A stretch of 53,838 nt of DNA. Source: Rhodoferax sp. (GTDB taxonomy: Bacteria; Pseudomonadota; Gammaproteobacteria; Burkholderiales; Burkholderiaceae_C). Every line of letters begins with the position of its first letter. The stretch's first letter is position 1. The stretch covers positions 1 to 53,838 of the forward strand of contig NZ_JAABQC010000004.1 of the NCBI RefSeq assembly GCF_011391645.1, written 5' to 3'. The notes beneath the pieces were generated by a model. That model worked only from the letters and a program-made list of their open reading frames with translations. It made no database searches and was not told the DNA's origin. The translations under genes and the position numbers were made by a program. Of this stretch, positions 47,725-53,838 are shown piece after piece.

Positions 47725-48633
47725 ATGCTGGTGCGCGGCTTGCGCGGCTTGACTCACCTTGGGCTGAACCTGACCGGGCTGGCCACCGGCCTGTACATCG
47801 CCCTGTTTGCCATCGCGGCGCAATTGGGAATCGGGCAACAGGCAAGCTGGTGTCTGGCAGGTGCCGCCCTGCTGGCGGGTGCGGCTTGGCTGGGCAACCT
47901 GCGCCGCGCCCGGGCCATTGCCGAGTTGGCAACGTCGCGCATCGCCTCGGCAGCACAGGGCTATGTGGAGGTCATGGGCCGCGCCAGTGTGGACGCTGAC
48001 AACCTGATTTTCACCCCACTGGGTGGCATCCAGTGCATTTGGTACCGGTACAAGCTCTTTTCCAAAGACAACGCCAAGCGGGAGTGGCGTCAAATTGAAA
48101 GCGGCGTGAGCAGCGCCACATTTGACATCAGCGACCCAACCGGTGTCTGCACCGTTGACCCCGAGCACGCTGAAGTGGTAAGCCCGCAAGTGCGCACCAC
48201 TTACCCCGGCAACCACAAGCTGGTGGAAGAATTGCTGTTTGGCGGCAGCACGATCTATGTGCTTGGCGACTTTTCGACCATCGGCGGGGCGAGCACAGCC
48301 CTGAGCTTGCGAGACGATGTGGGCACGTTGCTGAACCATTGGAAGCAGGACCGCACCAGTTTGCACCAGCGCTTCGACCTGGACCGCAACGGCACCGTTG
48401 ATCTGCATGAGTGGGAGTTGGCCCGCAAGTTGGCGACCAAAACGGTCGAGCGCCAGCACCGCGAGATCCGCCAACGGCCGGGCGTTCACCTGCTGGGCGC
48501 GCCCCGGGATGGGCGCCTGTTTTTAATTTCAGCCCTGTCACCCCAGGCGCTTCGCAATCAATTTTTGCGCTGGAGCTTTTTCCACCTGGCGATGGGAATC
48601 GTGGCCACCGCTGGATGGTTTTATCTGGCCTGA
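47725..48633 (+). CDS. GIDE-domain membrane protein with an EF-hand loop
   Basis: This 302-residue protein has N-terminal membrane helices (about 12-57), a soluble domain resembling GIDE (E3-ligase-like family; IQCIWYRYKLF, SSATFDISDPTG) and a final membrane helix (about 283-300). GIDE domains of bacteria lack the RING finger, so ubiquitin ligation is not implied. Residues 218-229 form a canonical EF-hand calcium loop, DLDRNGTVDLHE, with Asp at positions 1, 3 and 9, Asn at 5, Gly at 6 and Glu at 12. It starts 4 bp after lemA, so the two are probably co-translated. Its 3' end overlaps the converging hydrolase gene by 96 bp. Confidence 0.85.
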   Translation: MLVRGLRGLTHLGLNLTGLATGLYIALFAIAAQLGIGQQASWCLAGAALLAGAAWLGNLRRARAIAELATSRIASAAQGYVEVMGRASVDADNLIFTPLGGIQCIWYRYKLFSKDNAKREWRQIESGVSSATFDISDPTGVCTVDPEHAEVVSPQVRTTYPGNHKLVEELLFGGSTIYVLGDFSTIGGASTALSLRDDVGTLLNHWKQDRTSLHQRFDLDRNGTVDLHEWELARKLATKTVERQHREIRQRPGVHLLGAPRDGRLFLISALSPQALRNQFLRWSFFHLAMGIVATAGWFYLA

Positions 48634-49518
48634 GGATTCCGTCCGGGAGGATGGGTCAGTCTGGCTTTTCAAAAACGTCAGCAAGGGCGACCACTCGGTG
48701 TGCAGCGCTTCACTCGGGTCGTGGCGCCCGGAAACGGTCAACAGTTGTACCCTGCCCGCTTGCCCGGCGGCAAGCAGGCGCCGTGCATCGTCAAATGGCA
48801 CGATGTCGTCGTCTTCGCCATGGACCAGCAACACGGGGCAGCGCACCCGGGTCATGCTGCGCATGGGAGCAATGTCGTCGAAGCGGGCTCCGATGACCCG
48901 CTGCACGTGGCGCAGCACATACCAACCCGCGCCGAAGTAGGGAATGTGATGGCTCGCCAAAAAGCGCCGCATCACCTCATAGGGGTGGGCAAACGCGCTG
49001 ATGCTCACCACCGCGCGGATGTCGCTGCGCCGCGTCGCACTCAGCAGGGCGGCACCCGCGCCCACCGAATGGCCCAACACTGCCATTCGGTGGGCGTCAA
49101 CCTGGGGTTGTTGTGCCAGCCAATCCAGACCAGCTTCAATGTCCTGGGCAAAACGCGGCAACGAGGTGAAGGGTTCATCATCGCTGGCACCATGGCAACG
49201 CGCATCGAGCAGCAGCACAGCAAAGCCACCCCCCTGCAGCGGTGCCACCGACGGCAACATCATGCTGGCGTTGGCGCCCCAACCATGCATGACCAACACC
49301 GCAGGGGCACAAGGCACCCCCGGCACTGGCACAAACCACGCAAACAATGTTTTGCCATTCGGCCCTGGCACATGCACCGGGGTCGCCACCAGCCCAAGGA
49401 GATCAGGCGTGGTTTGGGCTGCGACGCGCGGTGCGCGCAAACCCCTCAAAATCAGGGCGTGGGCGGCGGCGCGCAGCAGCCACAGCCCAGCCAGGCCCAG
49501 CACCAGAGTCAACAACAT
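48538..49518 (-). CDS. Membrane-anchored alpha/beta hydrolase
   Basis: This 326-residue protein has an N-terminal membrane helix (about 1-22) and an alpha/beta-hydrolase domain. The nucleophile is Ser151 in GHSVGAG, the acid is near Asp236-Asp238 in HGEDDDIVP, the base is His266 in SGRHDPS, and the oxyanion motif is HGWGANA. The substrate is unknown. Residues 295-326 form a polar, low-complexity tail encoded antisense to the last codons of the GIDE gene. A TTG at 49536 would add 6 residues; neither start has a good ribosome-binding site. Confidence 0.83.
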   Translation of the reverse strand: MLLTLVLGLAGLWLLRAAAHALILRGLRAPRVAAQTTPDLLGLVATPVHVPGPNGKTLFAWFVPVPGVPCAPAVLVMHGWGANASMMLPSVAPLQGGGFAVLLLDARCHGASDDEPFTSLPRFAQDIEAGLDWLAQQPQVDAHRMAVLGHSVGAGAALLSATRRSDIRAVVSISAFAHPYEVMRRFLASHHIPYFGAGWYVLRHVQRVIGARFDDIAPMRSMTRVRCPVLLVHGEDDDIVPFDDARRLLAAGQAGRVQLLTVSGRHDPSEALHTEWSPLLTFLKSQTDPSSRTESSGQIKPSSGGHDSHRQVEKAPAQKLIAKRLG

Positions 49519-49548
49519 GGCGCGGGCGGCCGGCAACGGTTGAGTCGC

Positions 49549-50985
49549 CTACTTGGGAACCATGAAGGTAGACTTTTCGTCCAGTCGGCCAGGGCTGTCA
49601 AGCGACTCCACGGCAAAGTGAATCTCATGAGTCCCGGGCGCTGCCGCATCTGGCGGGGCCTGCACCCGCACCGCCATCGTGCGGGCCTCGGTGGAGGCGA
49701 TGTCGATGGTGTCTTCAGAAGTCACGAGCAGGCCGGGCAAGCCGCTCACTGACACTTTGTAGCGTTGCGGAACCTCGGTGGCGTTCATCACCTGAATACG
49801 GTAGACGTTTTCGATCATGCCAGCGTCAACCACCCGCGCCATCACGCCACGGTCACGCACCACATTGGCTTTGAACGGCGTGCGCGTCGCCAGGCTGACA
49901 AAAATGGCCACCACAATCGCCAGCAGGATGCCGGTGTAAATCAGCACCCTGGGCCGCAACACACGCCGCACCGTCTGGTCCTTGGTCCAGTTGTTTTTCA
50001 TGGCATTTTCAGTCGAGTACTTGACCAGGCCGCGCGGATACCCCACCTTGTCCATCACCGTGTCGCACACATCGGCGCAGGCACCGCAGCCAATACACTC
50101 GTATTGCAGGCCATTACGGATGTCAATGCCGGTGGGACAGACTTGAACGCACAAACTGCAGTCCACACAAGCACCCAGGTTCAAGGTGTTGAGGTCGGCC
50201 TTTTTGGAGCGTGCACCGCGAGGTTCGCCGCGCTCGGTGTCATAGGTCACGATCAACGTGTCCTTGTCGAACATGGCGCTTTGAAAGCGGGCATAAGGGC
50301 ACATGTGTTTGCAGACCTGCTCACGCATGAAACCGGCGTTGCCATAGGTGGCAAAACCATAGAAAAAGACCCAGAAAAACTCCCAGGCGGCCAACTGGCC
50401 ACCCAAAAATGCCCCGGTCATGTCGCGCATGGGCACGAAATAACCGACAAAGGTAAAGCCGGTCCAGAAGGCAAAGGCAAGCCACAAAAAGTGCTTGCCG
50501 GCCTTGCGACCAAACTTCTCGGCAGTCATCGGACCCTCGTCACGGCGCACCCGGGCCGAACGGTCACCTTCCAGCAATTTCTCGATCCACAGAAAAATCT
50601 CGGTGTACACCGTTTGCGGACAGGCATAACCGCACCACAAGCGCCCTGCCACGGCCGTGAACAGAAACAGCGACAAGGCCGCGATGATCATCAAACCGGT
50701 GAGGTAAATGAAGTCCTGCGGGTAAAGCACCAGCCCGAAGATATAAAAGCGGCGCACACTCAAATCAAACAGAACTGCCTGGCGCTGGCCCCACTCGATC
50801 CAGGGCAAGCCATAAAAAATGATTTGCGTGACCCAAACCATGATCCAGCGCCATTTGGAAAACAGCCCCGACACGCTGCGCGGGTAAATTTTTTGGTGCG
50901 ACGCGTAGAGCGACACCAATTCCTCGTCGGGCTCCGCAACGGCGATCGGTATCACCTTTTTTGGTTCTTTGTTTTCATTGCTCAT
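49549..50985 (-). CDS. ccoG: cbb3 oxidase assembly ferredoxin CcoG (RdxA/FixG)
   Basis: CcoG is a membrane iron-sulfur protein that reduces copper for the CuB site of cbb3 cytochrome oxidase. The 478-residue protein has about five membrane helices and Cys pairs WCGYACP and CKHMCP. Two [4Fe-4S] motifs follow: Cys273-276-279-283 (CVDCSLCVQVCP) and Cys297-300-303-307 (CIGCGACADVC), then a C-terminal Ig-like domain. GAGGAAA precedes the ATG. It is usually beside ccoNOQP; here it follows an MBL-fold gene by 28 bp and no oxidase genes are in view. Confidence 0.95.
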   Translation of the reverse strand: MSNENKEPKKVIPIAVAEPDEELVSLYASHQKIYPRSVSGLFSKWRWIMVWVTQIIFYGLPWIEWGQRQAVLFDLSVRRFYIFGLVLYPQDFIYLTGLMIIAALSLFLFTAVAGRLWCGYACPQTVYTEIFLWIEKLLEGDRSARVRRDEGPMTAEKFGRKAGKHFLWLAFAFWTGFTFVGYFVPMRDMTGAFLGGQLAAWEFFWVFFYGFATYGNAGFMREQVCKHMCPYARFQSAMFDKDTLIVTYDTERGEPRGARSKKADLNTLNLGACVDCSLCVQVCPTGIDIRNGLQYECIGCGACADVCDTVMDKVGYPRGLVKYSTENAMKNNWTKDQTVRRVLRPRVLIYTGILLAIVVAIFVSLATRTPFKANVVRDRGVMARVVDAGMIENVYRIQVMNATEVPQRYKVSVSGLPGLLVTSEDTIDIASTEARTMAVRVQAPPDAAAPGTHEIHFAVESLDSPGRLDEKSTFMVPK

Positions 50986-51013
50986 CAGGGTTTCCTCAAA
51001 AGATATAGACAGA

Positions 51014-51631
51014 TTATTTTTGTTCGGGAAGCGCCGCCATCTGCGCCAGGAATTCATCACGCGTGAGTTCCGCAAACAACGGATGCCAACGGCGCTGTTC
51101 CTGCACTGTACTCACAGCGCGGGCGCGCTGCTCGTGGCCGGCAAACAAAAGGGTTTCATCAGGCAATGTGAAGACGCGCTGGGTCACGCTGTCCCACAAG
51201 AGTTCAGGCTGCGCCGGGCGGGATTGGTGCCGACAGGCCGTCACAGCCAGCAGGCCGCCGCAGAACAAACGGTCGCGCCAGCCAAAGCTCAGGCAGTTGG
51301 GTGTGTGCCCGGGCGTTCTGAGCACATGGATCAATTCATCTCCGAAGGCAAGCACGGAATCATAAGCCAGTGGCAAGGTCTCGAGCGTGTCACCTTGAAC
51401 CAGGGGGGCGTCAAGACTTTCCAGTTGAACACGTTCACCTGGCAGTTGCGCATCATGCTGGTGAGTGCGCAACACCCAGCGCAATTGCAAATCGCGCTCG
51501 GCCAACAGTGCCAGCAGCACAGGCAAGTCTGACGCATGCGGGTCAACCAGCACCGCTTCACGGGCGTCTTGGTCGGCCAGTAAATAAGTCAATTCGCCGC
51601 TTGTCTTGTCGTTCAAAATACGGAAGTACAT
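51014..51631 (-). CDS. Persulfide-dioxygenase-like MBL-fold protein with altered metal site
   Basis: This 205-residue protein aligns by eye with ETHE1-type persulfide dioxygenases along its whole length: YLLADQDAREAVLVDP, RTPGHTPNCLSF, DSVTQRVFTLPDETLLFAGHE and the tail RAVSTVQEQRRWHP. The HxHxDH motif is THQHDAQ (His57 and His59 kept, Asp and last His lost). His109 is kept. The FTGD aspartate, an iron ligand in ETHE1, is Gly126 in FCGG. One of three iron ligands is therefore missing, so activity is doubtful. It forms a likely operon with ccoG and has a -24/-12-like promoter and palindrome upstream. Confidence 0.8.
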   Translation of the reverse strand: MYFRILNDKTSGELTYLLADQDAREAVLVDPHASDLPVLLALLAERDLQLRWVLRTHQHDAQLPGERVQLESLDAPLVQGDTLETLPLAYDSVLAFGDELIHVLRTPGHTPNCLSFGWRDRLFCGGLLAVTACRHQSRPAQPELLWDSVTQRVFTLPDETLLFAGHEQRARAVSTVQEQRRWHPLFAELTRDEFLAQMAALPEQK

Positions 51632-51716
51632 GTCAAAAGTCCCGCCGTTAAAAGATTTTTATGGCGGCTGGTGTGTGAGTCGCCATGGCAGTTTTCGTTC
51701 AATTGCTGGTTAACAA

Positions 51717-51730
51717 ACAAGAATCGTGCC
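51717..51730 (-). promoter_or_regulatory. Candidate sigma-54 (-24/-12) promoter of the MBL-ccoG operon
   Basis: On the minus strand CGGCACG-N4-TTGTT resembles the consensus TGGCACG-N4-TTGCW. The -24 GG (51730-51729) and the -12 G (51718) have the required 10-bp interval; the -12 C is replaced by T. Transcription would start near 51706, giving a 75-nt leader. Support comes from the palindrome 86 bp upstream and a matching arrangement at the Rieske gene. Confidence 0.5.
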
Positions 51731-51815
51731 GAAACGCAGAAAACGGTTTTATTTCAATATATTCAATGGGTTATAAAATATTTGATGGCATTTTTATACC
51801 TTGGATCAGCACATA

Positions 51816-51833
51816 ACTGCCAATATTGGCAGT
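51816..51833. promoter_or_regulatory. Perfect 18-bp palindrome, candidate activator-binding site
   Basis: ACTGCCAATATTGGCAGT is a perfect palindrome. It lies 86 bp upstream of the -24 element of the MBL-ccoG promoter, a usual distance for an enhancer of a sigma-54 activator. A one-mismatch copy lies at the same distance before the Rieske gene promoter. Confidence 0.6.
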
Positions 51834-52009
51834 CAATGACATGACATATTCAGGCGCTTGGTTAACGCATAAGCCATGAAACTTTGTCGTCCCCGCAACA
51901 TCTGTTCTTGGTATTTTCTCAGATCGGCGCGCCCAAAGCCGCGCTTGACCCCTCACGCCCAATGCCCAGGACCGGCACCACACTTGGCAGTTTTTTATAA
52001 CGATGCAAC

Positions 52010-52636
52010 TTAAACCACGTCGTCTTCACCAATCAGCAACCTGCCCTCAGCCAGAAACTTGTGGGGTGGCACTTCCAGGTTGGTCGGTGCGGGTTTGTTT
52101 TTGAACACGCGCCCGGCCAAGTCAAAGGTAGAGCCATGGCAGGGGCAGAAGAAACCACCTTGCCAGTCGGCACCCACGCTGGGGTTGGCAGCGCCGGCTG
52201 CCACCGCGTTGGGCGAGCAACCAAGGTGCGTGCAAATGCCCACTGCCACAAAGTATTCTGGATTGATGGATCGGTGCGGGTTCTGCGCATAGCCGGGCTG
52301 CTGCGATTTGACGATTGATGCCGGGTCCACCAGTTGGCCATCCTGCGCGGCCAGGCTTGCCAGCATCTCGGGCGTGCGGCGCATCACCCACACCGGCTTG
52401 CCGCGCCACTCAACGGTTTTCACTGAACCGGGGGCAATGTCTGAAATGTCAGCCTCCACCGCCGCACCGGCCGCTTTCGCCCGCTCGCTCGGCGCAAAAC
52501 TTGACACCAGCGGCACAACAGTGGCGGTTACCGCCACGCCCGCCGCGGCAACGGTCAGCAACACCATCTGGCGGCGCTCGGCGTCGTGGTCACTGGCATT
52601 GGCGGCCAGGGCGTCAAAGGGCACCGTAAGATTCAT
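52010..52636 (-). CDS. petA: Rieske iron-sulfur protein of cytochrome bc1 type (stand-alone gene)
   Basis: This 208-residue Rieske subunit transfers electrons from ubiquinol to cytochrome c1. It has a Tat-like start (AERRQMVLLTVAAAG) with one membrane helix. The SERAKAAGAAVEADISDIAPG linker follows, then both cluster boxes: CTHLGC (Cys135, His137, Cys140) and CPCHGS (Cys164, Cys166, His167). GTFDLAGR-like sequence and NLEVPP complete the fold. Normally petA is followed by petB and petC; here 378 bp of non-coding DNA and an MBL gene follow, so this is probably a second Rieske isoform. The ATG at 52636 has TTGGAGAA upstream. It is divergent from the FisR-like regulator. Confidence 0.92.
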   Translation of the reverse strand: MNLTVPFDALAANASDHDAERRQMVLLTVAAAGVAVTATVVPLVSSFAPSERAKAAGAAVEADISDIAPGSVKTVEWRGKPVWVMRRTPEMLASLAAQDGQLVDPASIVKSQQPGYAQNPHRSINPEYFVAVGICTHLGCSPNAVAAGAANPSVGADWQGGFFCPCHGSTFDLAGRVFKNKPAPTNLEVPPHKFLAEGRLLIGEDDVV

Positions 52637-52729
52637 CGTATTCTCCAAAAAATTAACAAGCAGTTCAATTCAACAAGCGTCATGGTTGTGCACGACGAGA
52701 ACAAATGTTGAGCAACACCTTCACAGCCT

Positions 52730-52743
52730 TCAATTACCATGCC
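52730..52743 (-). promoter_or_regulatory. Candidate sigma-54 (-24/-12) promoter of the stand-alone Rieske gene
   Basis: On the minus strand TTGGCATG-N4-TTGAA resembles TGGCACG-N4-TTGCW. The -24 GG is at 52743-52742 and the -12 G at 52731, with a 10-bp interval; the -12 C is A. Start near 52719, leader of about 83 nt. The palindrome lies 86 bp upstream, identical to the MBL promoter. Confidence 0.48.
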
Positions 52744-52828
52744 AATCCTAAAAATTTAACAATACTGTTTATATTCAATGCTTTACATCATGTTTTTAAA
52801 ATAAACCTCAACTCAGACAAACCGCGCA

Positions 52829-52846
52829 ACTGCCATATATGACAGT
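52829..52846. promoter_or_regulatory. Imperfect 18-bp palindrome, candidate activator-binding site
   Basis: ACTGCCATATATGACAGT differs from a perfect palindrome at one position and matches both outer arms of the site at 51816-51833. It lies 86 bp upstream of the Rieske -24 element and 51 bp before the regulator's ATG, so it could serve activation and autoregulation. Extra TTGGCA half-sites follow at about 52848-52865. Confidence 0.55.
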
Positions 52847-52897
52847 CTTGGCAGCGTTTTGGCATATATTCAGACTCATCTGATTTCAGGATTCACC

Positions 52898-53838
52898 ATG
52901 AAACCCTTGCCCGAACTCATGTCATTCGTTGAAGGCTTGCCCGAGCCGCACATCTTGTTTGACAACCAGTACCGCATCCTGGCCGCCAATGCGGCTTACC
53001 GGCGCCAGTTCAGCCCGGACCGCAGCGTGGTCGGGCGCACCTGTTATGAGGTTTCGCACCGCTTCAGCGTGCCGTGCGATCAGGCCGGTGAGTCGTGCCC
53101 GCTGGCGCGCTCGCGCGAATCGGGCCAGCGCGAACGCGTGCTGCACCTGCACCACACTTCCAAGGGCGAGGAATACGTCAACATTGAACTGGCTCCGTTG
53201 CTCGATGCCACTGGCCAGCAGGCGTTTTATGTGGAAAAAATGGAGCCCCTGCGGGTGGCGAAGGGGCAGGCGGCAGCGCAGGGCCTGATCGGCCGCAGCC
53301 CGGCATTTGTGCACATGCTCAGCCTGGTGGCGCGGGTGGCACCGTCCATGGCGACGGTGTTGCTGCTGGGTGAGTCGGGCACCGGCAAGGAACTGGTGGC
53401 ACGCGCATTGCACGAAGCCAGCAGCCGCGCAGCCAAAGCGCTGGTGCCGGTGGATTGCTCCAGCCTGCCCGAGACCCTGTTTGAATCCGAGTTGTTTGGC
53501 CATGAGCGTGGCGCCTTCACTGGTGCCAACACCGCCCGCGGCGGCCTGGTCGAGGCGGCCAGTGGCGGCACGCTGTTTCTGGATGAAGTGGGCGACATTC
53601 CGCTCACCATGCAGGTCAAACTGTTGCGTCTGCTGGAGACCGGCACCTACCGCCGGGTCGGCAGCACCGAGCAGCGCCACGCCGACATCAGGGTGGTATC
53701 TGCCACGCATCGGGATCTGGACCAGATGGTCGCACAGGGGCGCTTTCGGGAAGATCTTTACTACCGTCTGAGCACCTTCCCCATCCATCTGCCGGCGCTG
53801 CGCGAGCGCTCTGAAGATATCAGCTTGCTCAGCAACGC
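52898..53838 (+). CDS. FisR-like sigma-54-dependent transcriptional activator (partial, runs off window)
   Basis: The first 313 residues of an enhancer-binding protein are present; the 3' end is cut by the window. Residues 1 to about 115 form a PAS-like sensor with Cys49, Cys60 and Cys67 (TCYEVSH, VPCDQ, SCPLAR). The C-x10-C-x6-C spacing equals the Cys53/64/71 spacing that I recall for FisR of Cupriavidus, which senses sulfane sulfur. The AAA+ domain follows: Walker A GESGTGKE (158-165), sigma-54-contacting GAFTGA (205-210) and Walker B LFLDE (to 230). A Fis-type DNA-binding domain is expected beyond the edge. It is divergent from the Rieske gene; AGGA precedes the ATG. Confidence 0.88.
   Translation, partial: MKPLPELMSFVEGLPEPHILFDNQYRILAANAAYRRQFSPDRSVVGRTCYEVSHRFSVPCDQAGESCPLARSRESGQRERVLHLHHTSKGEEYVNIELAPLLDATGQQAFYVEKMEPLRVAKGQAAAQGLIGRSPAFVHMLSLVARVAPSMATVLLLGESGTGKELVARALHEASSRAAKALVPVDCSSLPETLFESELFGHERGAFTGANTARGGLVEAASGGTLFLDEVGDIPLTMQVKLLRLLETGTYRRVGSTEQRHADIRVVSATHRDLDQMVAQGRFREDLYYRLSTFPIHLPALRERSEDISLLSN

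Larger units (their letters stand above)
51632..52009. other. Regulatory intergenic region between Rieske and MBL genes
   Basis: This 378-bp non-coding stretch contains the sigma-54-like promoter and the perfect palindrome listed separately. A shared ATTCAG-containing element (GACATATTCAGG near 51848) resembles GGCATATATTCAG beside the other palindrome. No convincing gene is present and no petB/petC follows the Rieske gene. It is more AT-rich than its flanks near 51740-51800. Confidence 0.6.

Noticed and set aside
51014-51631. Glyoxalase II (hydroxyacylglutathione hydrolase)
   Set aside because: The C-terminal part matches ETHE1/PDO rather than GloB, and the dinuclear HxHxDH site is destroyed.
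51771-51983. 70-codon minus-strand open frame between the Rieske and MBL genes
   Set aside because: It crosses the perfect palindrome, lacks a ribosome-binding site and looks like random translation of a regulatory region.

Overview
The window looks like chromosomal core sequence from a betaproteobacterium of the order Burkholderiales, most likely family Comamonadaceae (Rhodoferax/Polaromonas-like). This assignment is inferred from gene content, not from a database search. The pointers are an EarP/EF-P pair with Arg32 in EF-P, priB inside the rpsF-rpsR-rplI operon, hupB-tRNA-Val-ppiD, surE-pcm-nlpD, pyrG-kdsA-eno-ftsB, and a ppsA/ppsR divergent pair. Coding density is high and many genes overlap by 1-4 bases. 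I saw no insertion sequence, prophage, CRISPR array or rRNA.

Layout. 0-7.2 kb (minus strand): ppiD, tRNA-Val(UAC), hupB, a tartrate/D-malate dehydrogenase, then uvrC-pgsA-EamA transporter. 7.2-11.6 kb (plus): earP and efp, then an AMP/thymidine phosphorylase-like gene coupled to a divergent PRPP synthetase. 11.6-17.6 kb: a PaaK/F390-synthetase-like adenylating enzyme, a LOG-family hydrolase, an MFS transporter coupled to rmuC, and a D-2-hydroxyacid dehydrogenase. 17.7-25.1 kb (plus): a tightly overlapping ten-gene operon encoding an Mrp/Mbh-type ion-translocating membrane complex with three ND4/ND5-like subunits. 25.2-29.0 kb: a small lipoprotein, a RoxA-like oxygenase, an SlyD-like FKBP, dut and coaBC. 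29.1-34.4 kb (plus): pyrG-kdsA-eno-ftsB and a TauE/SafE-type permease. 34.4-38.3 kb (minus): rpsF-priB-rpsR-rplI and a fused sodium/solute symporter. 38.3-43.0 kb: ppsA/ppsR, an HbpS/GlcG-like protein and a Bax-inhibitor-1 family protein. 43.1-47.0 kb (minus): surE-pcm-nlpD-rlmD. 47.1-49.5 kb: LemA, a GIDE-domain protein with an EF-hand, and an alpha/beta hydrolase.

The right end (49.5-53.8 kb) is the most interesting part. A sigma-54 activator whose PAS-like sensor carries three cysteines spaced as I recall them in the sulfane-sulfur sensor FisR runs off the window edge. It is divergent from a stand-alone Rieske protein gene, which is followed by a persulfide-dioxygenase-like metallo-beta-lactamase-fold gene and ccoG. 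The Rieske and MBL genes each have a -24/-12-like promoter, and an 18-bp ACTGCCA...TGGCAGT palindrome (one copy perfect, one with a single mismatch) lies exactly 86 bp upstream of each -24 element. This suggests one sulfur-responsive regulon joining electron transport and cbb3-oxidase maturation. The MBL protein lacks an expected iron-ligand Asp, so it may not be a normal dioxygenase.

Housekeeping assignments are secure from motifs and synteny. Substrates of the transporters, the F390-like enzyme, the phosphorylase/PRPP-synthetase pair and the Mrp-like complex cannot be read from sequence alone. All promoter, operator and RNA-structure calls are by eye.
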